Shown here piece after piece: positions 54,491 through 64,000 of a DNA stretch of 64,000 bases. The translations under genes were made by a program, and so were the position numbers. Under the pieces are notes generated by a model, which was given only the letters and a program-made list of their open reading frames with translations, did not search any database and was not told the origin of the DNA. Every line of letters starts with the position of its first letter. Position 1 is the first letter of the stretch. Source of the DNA: Leptodactylus fallax (lineage: Eukaryota > Chordata > Amphibia > Anura > Leptodactylidae); assembly GCA_947044405.1 (NCBI GenBank), contig CAMRHE010000018.1, forward strand, positions 5,589,501-5,653,500, in the 5' to 3' direction.

Positions 54491-56019
54491 GACATAGACA
54501 TTGATTAAACATAATTCGATTTGCTCCCATGATCATTGCTTGACAGGTTAAAGTTTTTGTAAATTCACTATGATAGTAATAAGAAAAATTGTGTTCATGC
54601 TTTTAATCTGTGTCCTTCATGAAGCAGCAATACAGGTATATATAATATATATATAACAGAGTTGACTTAAGCCAGATTCATACGACTGACCATGCCATTT
54701 TTCACGAACCCAGCATCCATGAAAAACAGACATGTTGGTTTGCTGAAGTTCATTGAATTGGCTTATTCACAGGATTGGCCATTACAATCCATTGTCTATT
54801 CGCATTTCTAATTGCAAAACAGACAAAGATAGAGCATGTCACTTTTTTTAAGGCTGTGAAAATATTCCGTCAAAAAACATGGGAATAGACCAAAGACATT
54901 CATGGATATTATAACAGCCATGTAAGGGCCATTATTCACTGTTGTTTAAATCAGGCCTTATGCATTCAGAAATCTGTAATATCGAATAATGAAGAGATGT
55001 TTTGTTTATACTAAGACAAGTGAAAGCTCACATTTTTGCTATTTTTGGAATTAGAGAACGCCCCACCTCTTTTTTTGCACTTGCATATTGAAAATGGAGA
55101 TCTTTGGTATTACATAAAGGATAGATTAAATGTGCAATATAAATTAAAATGAACACTGTTAAGCTCAAGTGATAATAATAGTGCAATGTGAGGAATGTAA
55201 AATTCCCTCTATGCCAGAAAACTGCATACATGGGAAAAGTTGTAACCTAACTTTGGCTCACAGGCCTTTTTTACACCAAAGATCTCCACTTCCTTCTTTC
55301 TGTGCCCCACTCATTACTTTTTACAAAAGTGGGTGGAATAGGGTGGAGAACAAGACAGATTGGGGAAGGGACACCTCAGCCTGAAAAATTTACTAATTCA
55401 CCAGAAAGCTGACGGAATGGAGTAAGACTAGCATACAGAATGCTAGTCTTAATAAATTCCCCACAATTTATTTTAGGTGCGTTTGTAGCCTATGCTAGAG
55501 GCCACTACAGGTGAGAAAGAGAGAGAGAGAGAGGGGTTTGCAGGTAAGCAGGAAGGTGGCAGGAGAGTAGCCTTCCTTGGACATAAGAGAATCTATTGTG
55601 TGTAGTATTATATAAAGCCATACTTTGCTGCAGACCTGAAAAGAGGAGCAAGCAAGGGAGCCAAGCTTCAAGGAGCCCTTGTCTTATTAATTCCAAGTTG
55701 TTTGGCCCCAAGTTGTGGGTCCCAGGAAGTGAGCCTATAAGTAGTGTATGTAGTTAATGAGAAAGCAAGCAATCTGCATTGGAAGCAGAGAATATCTGGT
55801 TTACTGACAGTAGTCATAACCAGAAGGGGTTTACCTGGCATTGTTTTCAAGGCACTGTCCCTGCCTGCTTCTATGTTCCTGCACGAGCAGTTATCATGGT
55901 CACAATAAGGAAATTATGGCTGGGTTTCTGACAAGTGCCAGACCATAGAAAGTTCTCCCATCCATGCTCATATCCTTTGGCAATCAAGACAAAAGTCTGT
56001 CACTGTCAGGGTTAGAGAA
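54491..56019. other. Intergenic with decayed repeat
   Basis: 54,672-54,955 resembles the 7,955 repeat style ('CATACGACTGACCATG', 'AACAGACATGTTGG'). A short (GA)n run lies at 55,512-55,533. No gene. Confidence 0.4.
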
Positions 56020-56258
56020 AATCTTTGCCGCTGCGGTTTTTCCCACAGCGCTTTTTTACTGTGGACCACTACATGGGGCCTTAGCCTTAAAGGAGTTATC
56101 AACCTAAAAATTAAACAAAATAAAATTAAAAACACCTGCAAGTTTTGTAGAAGAAAAAATAGACAAAACTTTGCCGACTTTCTGTGAAAAGCACTGTGGG
56201 AAAAACTGTGGTGCGTTCCCAGCACGTTTTTTCCCTACGTGTGGCCTTAGCCTAAAAC
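56020..56258. repeat. MITE pair interrupted by TTAA-type fragment
   Basis: 'CTGTGGACCACTACATGGGGCC' ending 'TTAGCC' is followed by 'TTAAAGGAGTTATCAACC' (TTAA-type end) and then 'CCTACGTGTGGCCTTAGCC'. Two MITE right halves flank a truncated TTAA element. Confidence 0.55.
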
Positions 56259-57040
56259 TGAAAATTTGTACTTCTCTGAGGACATGATAGGTCCTGCGTA
56301 GGCCACGACTATTTCTAGTGGGATCATTCTTGAGTATGTGATTAATCTTATGAGTTTTTCAAGATAGTTTGTCCTCTTGTCAGTTTTGTAAACCTTACAA
56401 TGTATTCACATGACTGTGTCTTGAAAAACTGATAAAACAGCCTGTTTTTCATGGCCAATGTACATCCTAGTGTAATCTGTTTTCATGAATCCCCCATAGA
56501 TCCATGAAATCAGGCCAAGATATGACAAATTCTATTTATTATCTAATTGCACACACAGCCCGCTAAAAAAATTGTGTGAATAAATTAATTAATGTCATTG
56601 GGACGGTGTGCTGTTTGTTAAAAAAAAAAATGGATAGTACACGGCCATGAAACCCTGTCACGTGAATAAGCTCTTAGTTTTAGATTTTCTGAAAAACTCT
56701 AATCAAAACTAGTCAACATTTTTCATGTGCAAATTAGAGAACTAATAATCTAAGCCTACTAATAACACTATTAGATATTTGTTTGTACCCAAACCTATAA
56801 AGACAATTAGTTATATCTTTTAAATTTTAAATCTTTAATGGAGAACATCTGCCTATAGTAAAATATTGTATTCCAGGTGGATTTCTTTGAACCATTAAAT
56901 CTTTCATATACTCTATTTTCAATAGTGCAATATCACTGCAACTTCATGTATAAGTACTGTATAGCATTATTATTAAGCCTCCTGATGTGGATGAGACTCT
57001 ATTGATAATTGCTTTAGGAGTATTCCAGTAAGAACAAGTT
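56259..57040. other. Intergenic, decayed repeat
   Basis: 56,400-56,700 has 'TTCACATGACTGTGTC' and later 'ACACGGCCATGAAACC', again of the 7,955 style. No gene. Confidence 0.4.
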
Positions 57041-57043
57041 AGG

Positions 57044-57645
57044 ATGGGTTCACACTTGCGGCGGCACTTCGTCTGCCGCGAATCCGACCTAAATGTTGGA
57101 AAACTGGATAGGCACTGGATAGGGAAAGGTTTGCGACGCTTTGTTTAAAAACCCATTCACTTGAATGGGTTTTTGAAGCAATGCATGGGTGTGCACTTAC
57201 ACCCTCTGCGCCGCAAACCGTTTTTTTTTCGCTGGAAACAAAGTCGGACATGCAGGACTTTGTTTCTGACGAAAAAACAGGCTTCACGGCGCAGAGGGTG
57301 TAAGCGCACACCTGCGATCACGTTTTTTTTTTTTAAAATCACAGCATGTCAATTATACCTACGGAAACGCTGGTGTTTTCCATATAGGTATAATAGAAGC
57401 AGAAAGAGGAAAACTCTGCAGGCTTTGTGTGAAAAACGCTGTGGAAAAAACGAGATGCGTTTCCTCTGCGGTCTTTTCTGTAGCGTTCTTTGGGTGCGCC
57501 TTGCTTCGTGGAGACTTAAATGGTTTTTACATTAGGGTGAATGCAGAGGGAAATAGAGGGGGGCTCTGCCTGCATTTGTCATTTAATGTCCTGGGACAGA
57601 TGAAAGCAATTGACATTGAATAACTGTAATGTAAACCCACCCTGA
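57044..57645. mobile_element. Second copy of palindromic MITE with nested MITE half
   Basis: Starts GGATGGGTTCACACTTGC after TTA and shares with 35,784 the central 'TTACACCCTCTGCGCCGC' and 'GCGCAGAGGGTGTAAGCG' arms and 'AAAAACCCATTCACTTGAATGGG'. Near 57,335 the arm is cut by a GGCTAAGGCC-family half (57,336-57,522). The outer right end resumes as '...GTAAACCCACCC' near 57,642. More diverged than the 35,784 copy. Confidence 0.7.
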
Positions 57646-57697
57646 GGACCAGATGGTAAAATATCTGAATAGGATGTCCCTTGGATTTTGGCTTTAA

Positions 57698-57980
57698 AGA
57701 GGACCTGTCATGTCCTCACCGATGTGTGGAATTATATCATCATCGCTGGGCGGTAAGGAATGCCCCCTCTGACAGTACAAGTCAATGGAAGAGTATTGTC
57801 AGGGGGGGCGATGACGCTGAGCTGTAGGGCCCACCCTTCTGACAACGGGAAGATATAAGTTCCGAAATGAAAGGCACCGATAACTCCAGCATCGGGGGCA
57901 CATACCAGAAATCCAGCGCACTGTCGGGCTTTCTAGCGGTATATAATACGGTACATCTATGAGGACGTGAAAGGTCTTCT
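57698..57980. mobile_element. 283-bp TTAA MITE (AGAGGACCTGTCATGTCCTC ends)
   Basis: AGAGGACCTGTCATGTCCTC at the left and GAGGACGTGAAAGGTCTTCT at the right form imperfect inverted repeats. TTAA flanks both (57,694-57,697 and 57,981-57,984). Non-coding, relatively GC-rich. Same end motif as 12,241. Confidence 0.8.
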
Positions 57981-57984
57981 TTAA

Positions 57985-58560
57985 ATCTGTAGTAATAGGC
58001 TCATTGCAGATCATATTAGCTTAAACTGACTCAAAACACTCCATAATTTTCCTATTACTATCCCCCCTTTCCCCGCTCTATACTATAGAGATCTCTTTCT
58101 GCCTTTTCCTTTTAAATATGGGCACCACAAAATGATAATATTTGCAATATACTCATTCAGATCCACGTACACATTGAATAAATTCATATTAAAAGAGAGG
58201 CAAAAAGAGATTCCTTCCGAAAAGGCTTCCATGTCTTCCCAGGTTAGTACATATTTTGACAAGTTAAATATTAAAAAAAAAAAACTTGTCCCGCAAAAAA
58301 CAAGATTGAAGGACTAAAAAAACAGAAACAATTGTTGTGTTCTTTGAGCTGAAAATAGATGCGTTCTTAGAGGGGCACATACCAGGTTGGCTTCCATGTT
58401 TTGTAGTAAACATTTTTCTATTACAATTTATGTGTATGCTCATATAACAGTTCTATACAAGCACTCACAAGCACTGTACATGTCATTTAGCACAAAATGT
58501 GCAAACATTGTATATTTATGTTGAGCAGCAATATTCTCTTTATATGTGCATAAATATATA

Positions 58561-58603
<43 letters not shown>

Positions 58604-60296
58604 CTATATATTTTCTGTCGGTGTATATACATTTTGAACTTTGAAGAGAATTTTCTTGGTATTTTCTAAGTCTAATTATTAAAGCTTACAGTTGGCCTAT
58701 ACTGGCAGGCTTGTCAGTTCACTTACAGCTCAAGATTGCATCAAAATGAGAGTTTCTTTGCCAAGCTGCTTGTCAAGCACTATAGAACAGACGGCACTCT
58801 TTGTCTCTAAGGCCCCTAAGACTGGAGCTGAGTGCAAATGTACCATAGTGCAGAAAGCTTGGAAAATGGAAGTAGGAGTTTTTGGAGACAGAAACCACAT
58901 TGAGTAGGAGGAGATAAGGGAGCAATCATTAAAACTTTGCAACCTGCTGTCATGCCTCACTTATTTATTTCCTTTAAATATTGTACTTTATGTATGCACC
59001 AAGAAGTGGAAAAATCAGTAGCTTGAAATGTAATTATAATAAAGAATCCATTTAGTTATACAAGCTTATTTAAATACTCTAGGCATGACAAGTGCGGAAA
59101 ATATTGAATTATACGAAGTATAGTTTTGTATGTGAAATGTGGTTTAAATTATTATTATAAATTAAAAGGCAACAAGCATTTTTCATATTTACAATAAACA
59201 GAATGCAATTTGGTAAGTAAATCAACATATGTTTTATATTGAATTTTCTGTTACTTTGATGGATAAGATTAGTGCATACTAATGAGTAGTTAAATAGAGA
59301 AATAGATCTGGACTGAGCCTTGCCAATTTCCTAGGTTGCAGCTTAAAGTATAATTGCTGCGATATGGTTATTAACAGAGCACACGGGTAGCCATGTAAAT
59401 ATACCGATTAATAATATGCTGTGTTATTTTTCTTTATCTTGTTTTTATTACTATTTGCTCTAGGCTATATACCTTGTTACTTATCGCTTTAAGCATTGTG
59501 GTAGTTATAGAAATTAAATAGTCATAGGCTTTCTGTCAGACAGGTCAAGTTGTATCACATTAAAGAAAAAGCACAGAAAAGAAATAAAGAGTAGAAATAA
59601 GAATGGTTTCCCTACTATGCAACTTTCACCCATTTGCCAATCTGTTTGCTGGAAATTTCTGTAAGACTTTACTGTAAGATCCATTGGTAGATTCAATACT
59701 TTGGGCAAATTTAAAGTGGTTGATTCAGTTATTTTATTTCTAAGGTTAGCAAAGGATAGATGAGACACTGAGCTTGAGGTTATTTACTATTTTTATAGAT
59801 AAAGCTGTGTGTCCTTCTTTCCATGCCTATATAGGGTGAATAAAAGTGAGTCCACTACCTTCCCTAGGCATACTCTTCTGTCTCCACCGTGTTGCAGATT
59901 ACAGTAATAAGCATCATGCCTTTGTTACATATGTCAATTTTGAGAAAAACAACTTTGATACCTTATATAAATGAGGCTGTTGGTGCACTGGGGACAAGCT
60001 TTCAGCTCCCAAAGTACTGCTTTTGCCACTCAAACCATCACCTGCTTGCACCATCCCCTGCACATCACTGCTATAACATCACCCATCCTACTTAAGCAAT
60101 AAGAGCAGTGCTTCAGGAGATGAAGACCCATCCCCAGTCCACAAACTTCCTCATTTGCATAAGACTTCAAAGTTGTTTTCCTCCAAAACTACAAATGTGA
60201 CATACACAGAAGAAGTATTTTGTTAATTATAAAAATGTGCTCTGTAATGTGGTGGTGACAGTTGAATATCCTTTGAGAGGTGGTAGACAGTTCATA
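57985..60296. other. AT-rich intergenic DNA
   Basis: No gene seen. An (AT)n microsatellite lies at 58,561-58,600. Reading frames are short with no domain signature. Confidence 0.45.
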
Positions 60297-60656
60297 CAGT
60301 TGTGCTAAAAAGTTTACATACCCCGGACGATTTTTTTTTTTTTTTTTGGCCTTTTTTCAGAGAATATGAATGATAACACAAAAACTTTTTTCTCCGCTCA
60401 TGGTTAGTGGTTGGTTGAAGCCATTTATTGTCAAACTTCTGTGTTTTCTCTTTTTAAATCATAAGTCCTTTTTAAGTCATTTTGATGTTTTTGGTCGTCA
60501 TTATGATTTAAAAAGAGAAAACACAGAAGTTTGACAATAAATGGCTTCAACCAACCACTAACCATGAGTGGAGAAAAAGTTTTTGTGTTATCATTCATAT
60601 TCTCTGAAAAAAGGCCAAAAAATCTGCCGGGATATGTAAACTTTTTAGCACAACTG
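60297..60656. mobile_element. 360-bp hairpin MITE of Tc1/mariner type
   Basis: CAGTTGTGCTAAAAAGTTTAC at 60,297 and ...ACTTTTTAGCACAACTG at 60,656, flanked by TA (60,295-60,296 and 60,657-60,658). The arms of about 165 bp are nearly identical in inverse complement; the main difference is a longer T run in the left arm (60,332-60,350). The loop is about 25 bp. No coding capacity, so it depends on a Tc1-like transposase elsewhere. Confidence 0.92.
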
Positions 60657-60658
60657 TA

Positions 60659-61948
60659 TATAATGTGGTGGTATCAGTTCATATACAGGGAAAACTATCA
60701 ACAGTGTGTGGGCAGGGGAAGCCATTTATATTCTCCTTATTACCAATATCCACTCATGTAATCATGTAACCTACTGTACATTCAACAGTGAAAATATTTT
60801 ATAAAACTAGGTCAAATAAAACTAGTAAACACCAAACTCTGGTGTTGCCATGCGGAGGTTATCTTTTTCTGTGGTAACAAGGATAGTCAAATCTGTGGTT
60901 TTTATTGCTCAGCAATCAACCGAACATATTGATGCCATTGCTTTGCAAACAGTGCTAGAGAAAAATGTTTACTAGTGAGTCTGAAGGACTTGCAAGTAAA
61001 TGTTTGTTATGAGAAACTGTGTTTATTGCCAATGTTTTTATGCAGCACACTATATTTTTACACAACTTTATGTTGGTATAAAGCCCTAGTGTTCTCTGTT
61101 CAGTCATAAAATGCAAAATTGGAACATAAACCACTGACTACTAACTTATGTTTACATGTTATTGACAGTGGAAAATGGAATGGTCATTTAGGTATTATTA
61201 ATATGTAGGAAAATGTTAAAAAATAAAAGCCAAATTTTGTATTGTTCTTTTTTTTCTATGTGATGCATATTTACACTGGTTAAACAGTCACTCTGGTGTT
61301 TAAGTTGGAAAGTTTTAAGATATAAGATAGATACCAAGAATTTTTAAGTGAGAATCTAATTTCTTCCTTCATTACTGTGTACTGTTACATTGTGGGAAAT
61401 ACTGTATAAGCAGGAAACATCATGCTTGTTGTCTAAATGTGTAAAATCTGTCTAATGGTTGAACTAAACTTAATCTAAGTTACATTGAGCAGCACTTTAT
61501 TAAGCTCTTAGTGAGGGAAGGGATTATGTTTAACAGGTGAATACACTGGACTCCTGAGCTCTCTCACTCTCTAACTGGATGCAGATGGGAATACTTTCAA
61601 AAAAAAGAGTATACAGCCATTTATATATGGATAAATAATGTATTTACTGGTCATATACAAAAAACAGATGTGAGGTATACAAATAGATGAGCACATATGA
61701 CTAAGGGTCTGGCAAAATAAGCTGGAGAACACTCCCCCAACCGCCCAAAAACAATAAAGCAGAGTACAACAACAGTATATATGTGTATATGTCAGGATTT
61801 TGTAATGTTCCCATTTCCATTGCTTAGTCTAATGTTGCTTAGGCTAGGTTCATGCTGTTCGTATCCGCCGTGGGACTCGAATGATGGAGAGCCTGGCAGT
61901 TAAAACAGCGGTTGCCTGTGGACCCCGTAGACTATACTCATTTAATAC
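60659..61948. other. AT-rich intergenic DNA
   Basis: No gene, RNA or recognisable repeat. Confidence 0.4.
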
Positions 61949-61952
61949 TTAA

Positions 61953-62891
61953 CCCTGCTGTTTTGCTCAGGTCTATATGACCCAAAATAAAATTTGAGAC
62001 CCTGTAGATTATTTTTCATGCAGATCTGAAATTTGGGTTTAATTGTTTTTTCCTCATTAGAGGGGTTCTTACTATGAGTGTTTTTTTTTGTTTACTTTTT
62101 GCTACACGCTGATTTTTACACTTGTACTGTTCGGGTCAATATGACCCAAACAGTTTTACAGGTCACTAATTATTTCTGCCTGCAAAATTTCAGGGTATGC
62201 GAGTTGTTCTCAATTTGACTCATGGACTAAAAGGACAAAATGTCACATGTGACAACTTTATCACATCCTACCAACTAGGCCAGATGTTGCGAAAAAGACA
62301 ATTTACTGTGCTGGGTACTATAAGGAAAAACAAGCCAGAACTGCCGCAAGATATCCTTAGTAAAAGAGAAGTGTATAGTTCTACTTTTTACTTTACTGGA
62401 GATACAACAGTTGTGTCTTATGTTCCCCAAAAAAATAAACAGGTAATTCTAATGAGCACAATGCACCATGACAATGCAATAAGTAATCGAGAAGACAAAA
62501 AGCCGGACATGATATTAGATTATAATGCCACAAAAGGGGAAGTTGATACACTAGATCAAGCAATATCAACATACACATGGAAACGCAAAACTAATTGTTG
62601 GCCAATGATAATGTTTTACAACATTCTGGATGTTTCGGCATACAATGCATTTGTTTTATGGAGAGAAATCGACCCCAATTGGAACAGAAATAAGCTGCAT
62701 GAAAGAAGAATGTTTATTGAAAAATTAGGAAAATCCCATTTGTTTATGATCAACCATGTTCACATACAGTTTAATAATGAAATAGGTATTCAAAAAAAAA
62801 ACACAGTTGCTAAAATCAACATTTTAATAGGTCGGGTCATATTGATCCGAAACAGTACAAGTGTATAGTAAATGCGAACAGTACAGCAGGG
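61953..62891 (+). mobile_element. piggyBac-like element, internally deleted
   Basis: Starts CCCTGCTGTTTTGC after TTAA (61,949-61,952) and ends ...GTACAGCAGGG before TTAA (62,892-62,895): TTAA plus CCC...GGG ends are the piggyBac signature. A subterminal inverted repeat pairs 62,118-62,147 (ACACTTGTACTGTTCGGGTC...) with 62,834-62,864. The 939-bp element holds only the C-terminal part of a transposase. Confidence 0.92.
62197..62868 (+). pseudogene. piggyBac transposase, C-terminal fragment
   Basis: A 223-codon open frame (DDE_Tnp_1_7-type fold). 'NVTCDNFITSYQLG' (residues about 15-28) carries the second catalytic Asp and 'KGEVDTLDQ' (about 112-120) the third. 'TVLGTIRKNKPELP', 'SNREDKKPDMILDYN' and 'NILDVSAYNAFVLW' are family blocks. 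The first catalytic Asp and the N-terminal half are missing, so it cannot act. The sequence just before it (TTTCAG then GGTATG) looks like a 3' splice site, but a simple deletion junction is as likely. Confidence 0.9.
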
Positions 62892-62895
62892 TTAA

Positions 62896-63635
62896 ACCAG
62901 CAGAGAGAAAAGTCCTCCCTGCAGGACTTTTCTCTCCGCCGATTTTCAGAGGAATCTGCGTTGAAGTGTCTTACAGAGACTCCAATGCAAATGTGAAAGA
63001 AGCCTTACTCTAATGTTAAAACAAAGATATAAGCTTCTTTCTGTCTGTTTTTTCAAACAGAAGATAAGGGAGAACTTTATCTTTCATTTAAAACAATAAC
63101 AACAAAAAAGCTTCCTTCTTTGTTTTAACATTAGAGTGAATGATGAAGGATGCAAAGGTAAGGTGTTCCATCTGCATCCTTCATCATGGCAAATCTTATT
63201 ATTCTAAAATTAAAAATTATTGTTGTAAGTTATAGCGGGATAAAGTTCAAGAGTTAATAGAAAAATCCTATACACATATAGGAATCAAAATCATCCATAG
63301 TTGTTGAATGACCAAACACCGGAAATCCCAATAATGGTTAATGAAGAACAATATGTAAATAAGTAAAGATACAAGTGAATATACCACATGTCCTTCTGAA
63401 GCCAGAAAGTAATGAGTACTTAAGTGAGAAAGGTTACATTACAGTGGCCCCTCAATTGGTTTCTCAATTATCTTTTATTAACTCTCTTTTAAGGGAATGG
63501 TAAATAACAATTTACTTTTATTCTATATGTTGATCATGAACATGTCAAATATATATAGTTTTGTTTTTATTTTTTTAATTATTACATTTAGAATTTTACA
63601 ATTCATACACAGTGCACAATAAAATCACTTTTTAA
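62896..63635. other. Intergenic with a short inverted repeat
   Basis: 63,007-63,035 (TTACTCTAATGTTAAAACAAAG...) is the inverse complement of about 63,110-63,139 (...CTTTGTTTTAACATTAGAGTGAA), a hairpin of about 130 bp total. No gene. Confidence 0.55.
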
Positions 63636-63904
63636 GGCTAAGACGAAGTGCATTTTCTGTCCCTATTATACCTATACGGAAAACGCCAACGTTTCCACAG
63701 GTATAATTGACATGCTGCGATTTACAAAAACACAACAGTTGAAATCACAGCATTTCTGCTTCGGATATCTTTCTGCAATGTGTGGATGGGATTAGCCAGA
63801 ATCCTATCCACTTTGCAGGTACTGTAAAACGGTGTGGTTTTTGCTGCAGTGTTTCCTCTGCGGTGATGTCGTGGCGTTTTCGCAACACGGGGCCCCAGCC
63901 TTAA
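63636..63904. repeat. MITE, long GGCTAAGGCC subfamily
   Basis: 'AAGGCTAAGACGAAGTGC' at the left, 'CAACACGGGGCCCCAGCCTT' at the right, and an internal 'TATTATACCTATACGGAAAACGCC' / 'CCACAGGTATAATTGACATG' pair, as in 31,966. Orientation is opposite to 31,966. Confidence 0.65.
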
Positions 63905-64000
63905 AAAAATGTTCTTCTTTTATTGCTGCCTTTAAGAGGCACACTTTTTTTTGCAATTAATACTCTTATGAGAGGATGTTTTTTTTTTTTTGGTAGAGAT

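Noticed and set aside
62180..62200. A 3' splice site (TTTCAGG) before the piggyBac fragment as evidence for a domesticated, spliced gene
   Set aside because: The fragment is enclosed by piggyBac ends and TTAA, lacks the first catalytic Asp, and no upstream exon is visible; a deletion junction is simpler.

Overview
The window reads as intergenic nuclear DNA of a vertebrate, most likely an anuran amphibian. The evidence is its repeat content: several Tc1-like transposon lineages (DD34E, DD38E and a DD35E-like spacing), a DIRS-type tyrosine-recombinase retrotransposon, L1-like and CR1/L2-like LINEs, a piggyBac-like relic, solo LTRs, and many fold-back MITEs with TTAA or TTA target sites. I found no host protein-coding exon, rRNA, tRNA or CRISPR array. 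All long reading frames belong to mobile elements. Species and clade are inferred from this repeat style, not from a host gene.

Layout. 1-3,016: AT-rich background with one palindromic MITE. 3,017-7,878: an L1-like LINE with a 5' end, 3' tail and 14-bp target-site duplication; its endonuclease region is missing. 9,500-12,025: a DD34E Tc1 element whose transposase frame is split by a solo LTR. 12,719-25,494: a nested composite bounded by a 92-bp inverted repeat with one mismatch. It holds a TTAA fold-back element containing a solo LTR, which contains a DD38E Tc1 element, and further right a 4.1-kb DIRS element with intact RT/RNase H and tyrosine recombinase frames. 25,996-31,115: three Tc1-like elements in a row (DD34E, DD38E, DD34E). 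The DD38E copy has an apparently intact transposase. 31,118-44,130: MITE-rich sequence including a DD35E-like Tc1 relic, a 420-bp near-perfect palindrome with its empty site about 0.9 kb away, a solo LTR, and a 713-bp TTAA MITE. 44,133-45,275: 5'-truncated CR1/L2-like LINE. 46,881-48,381: a third DD38E element. 50,775-53,078: a TTAA element carrying a DD34E Tc1 with an intact 340-aa transposase. 53,180-54,500: LINE 3' ends. 54,500-64,000: mostly unassigned AT-rich DNA with MITEs, a hairpin Tc1-type MITE (60,297) and an internally deleted piggyBac element (61,953).

These genes do not form a host pathway. They do interact as transposon biology. The DD38E copy at 27,627 can encode transposase but has lost one outer end. 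The related copy at 14,144 keeps both ends but has a broken frame. Nested insertions give a relative time order, and paralogous empty sites inside the window confirm several insertions directly.
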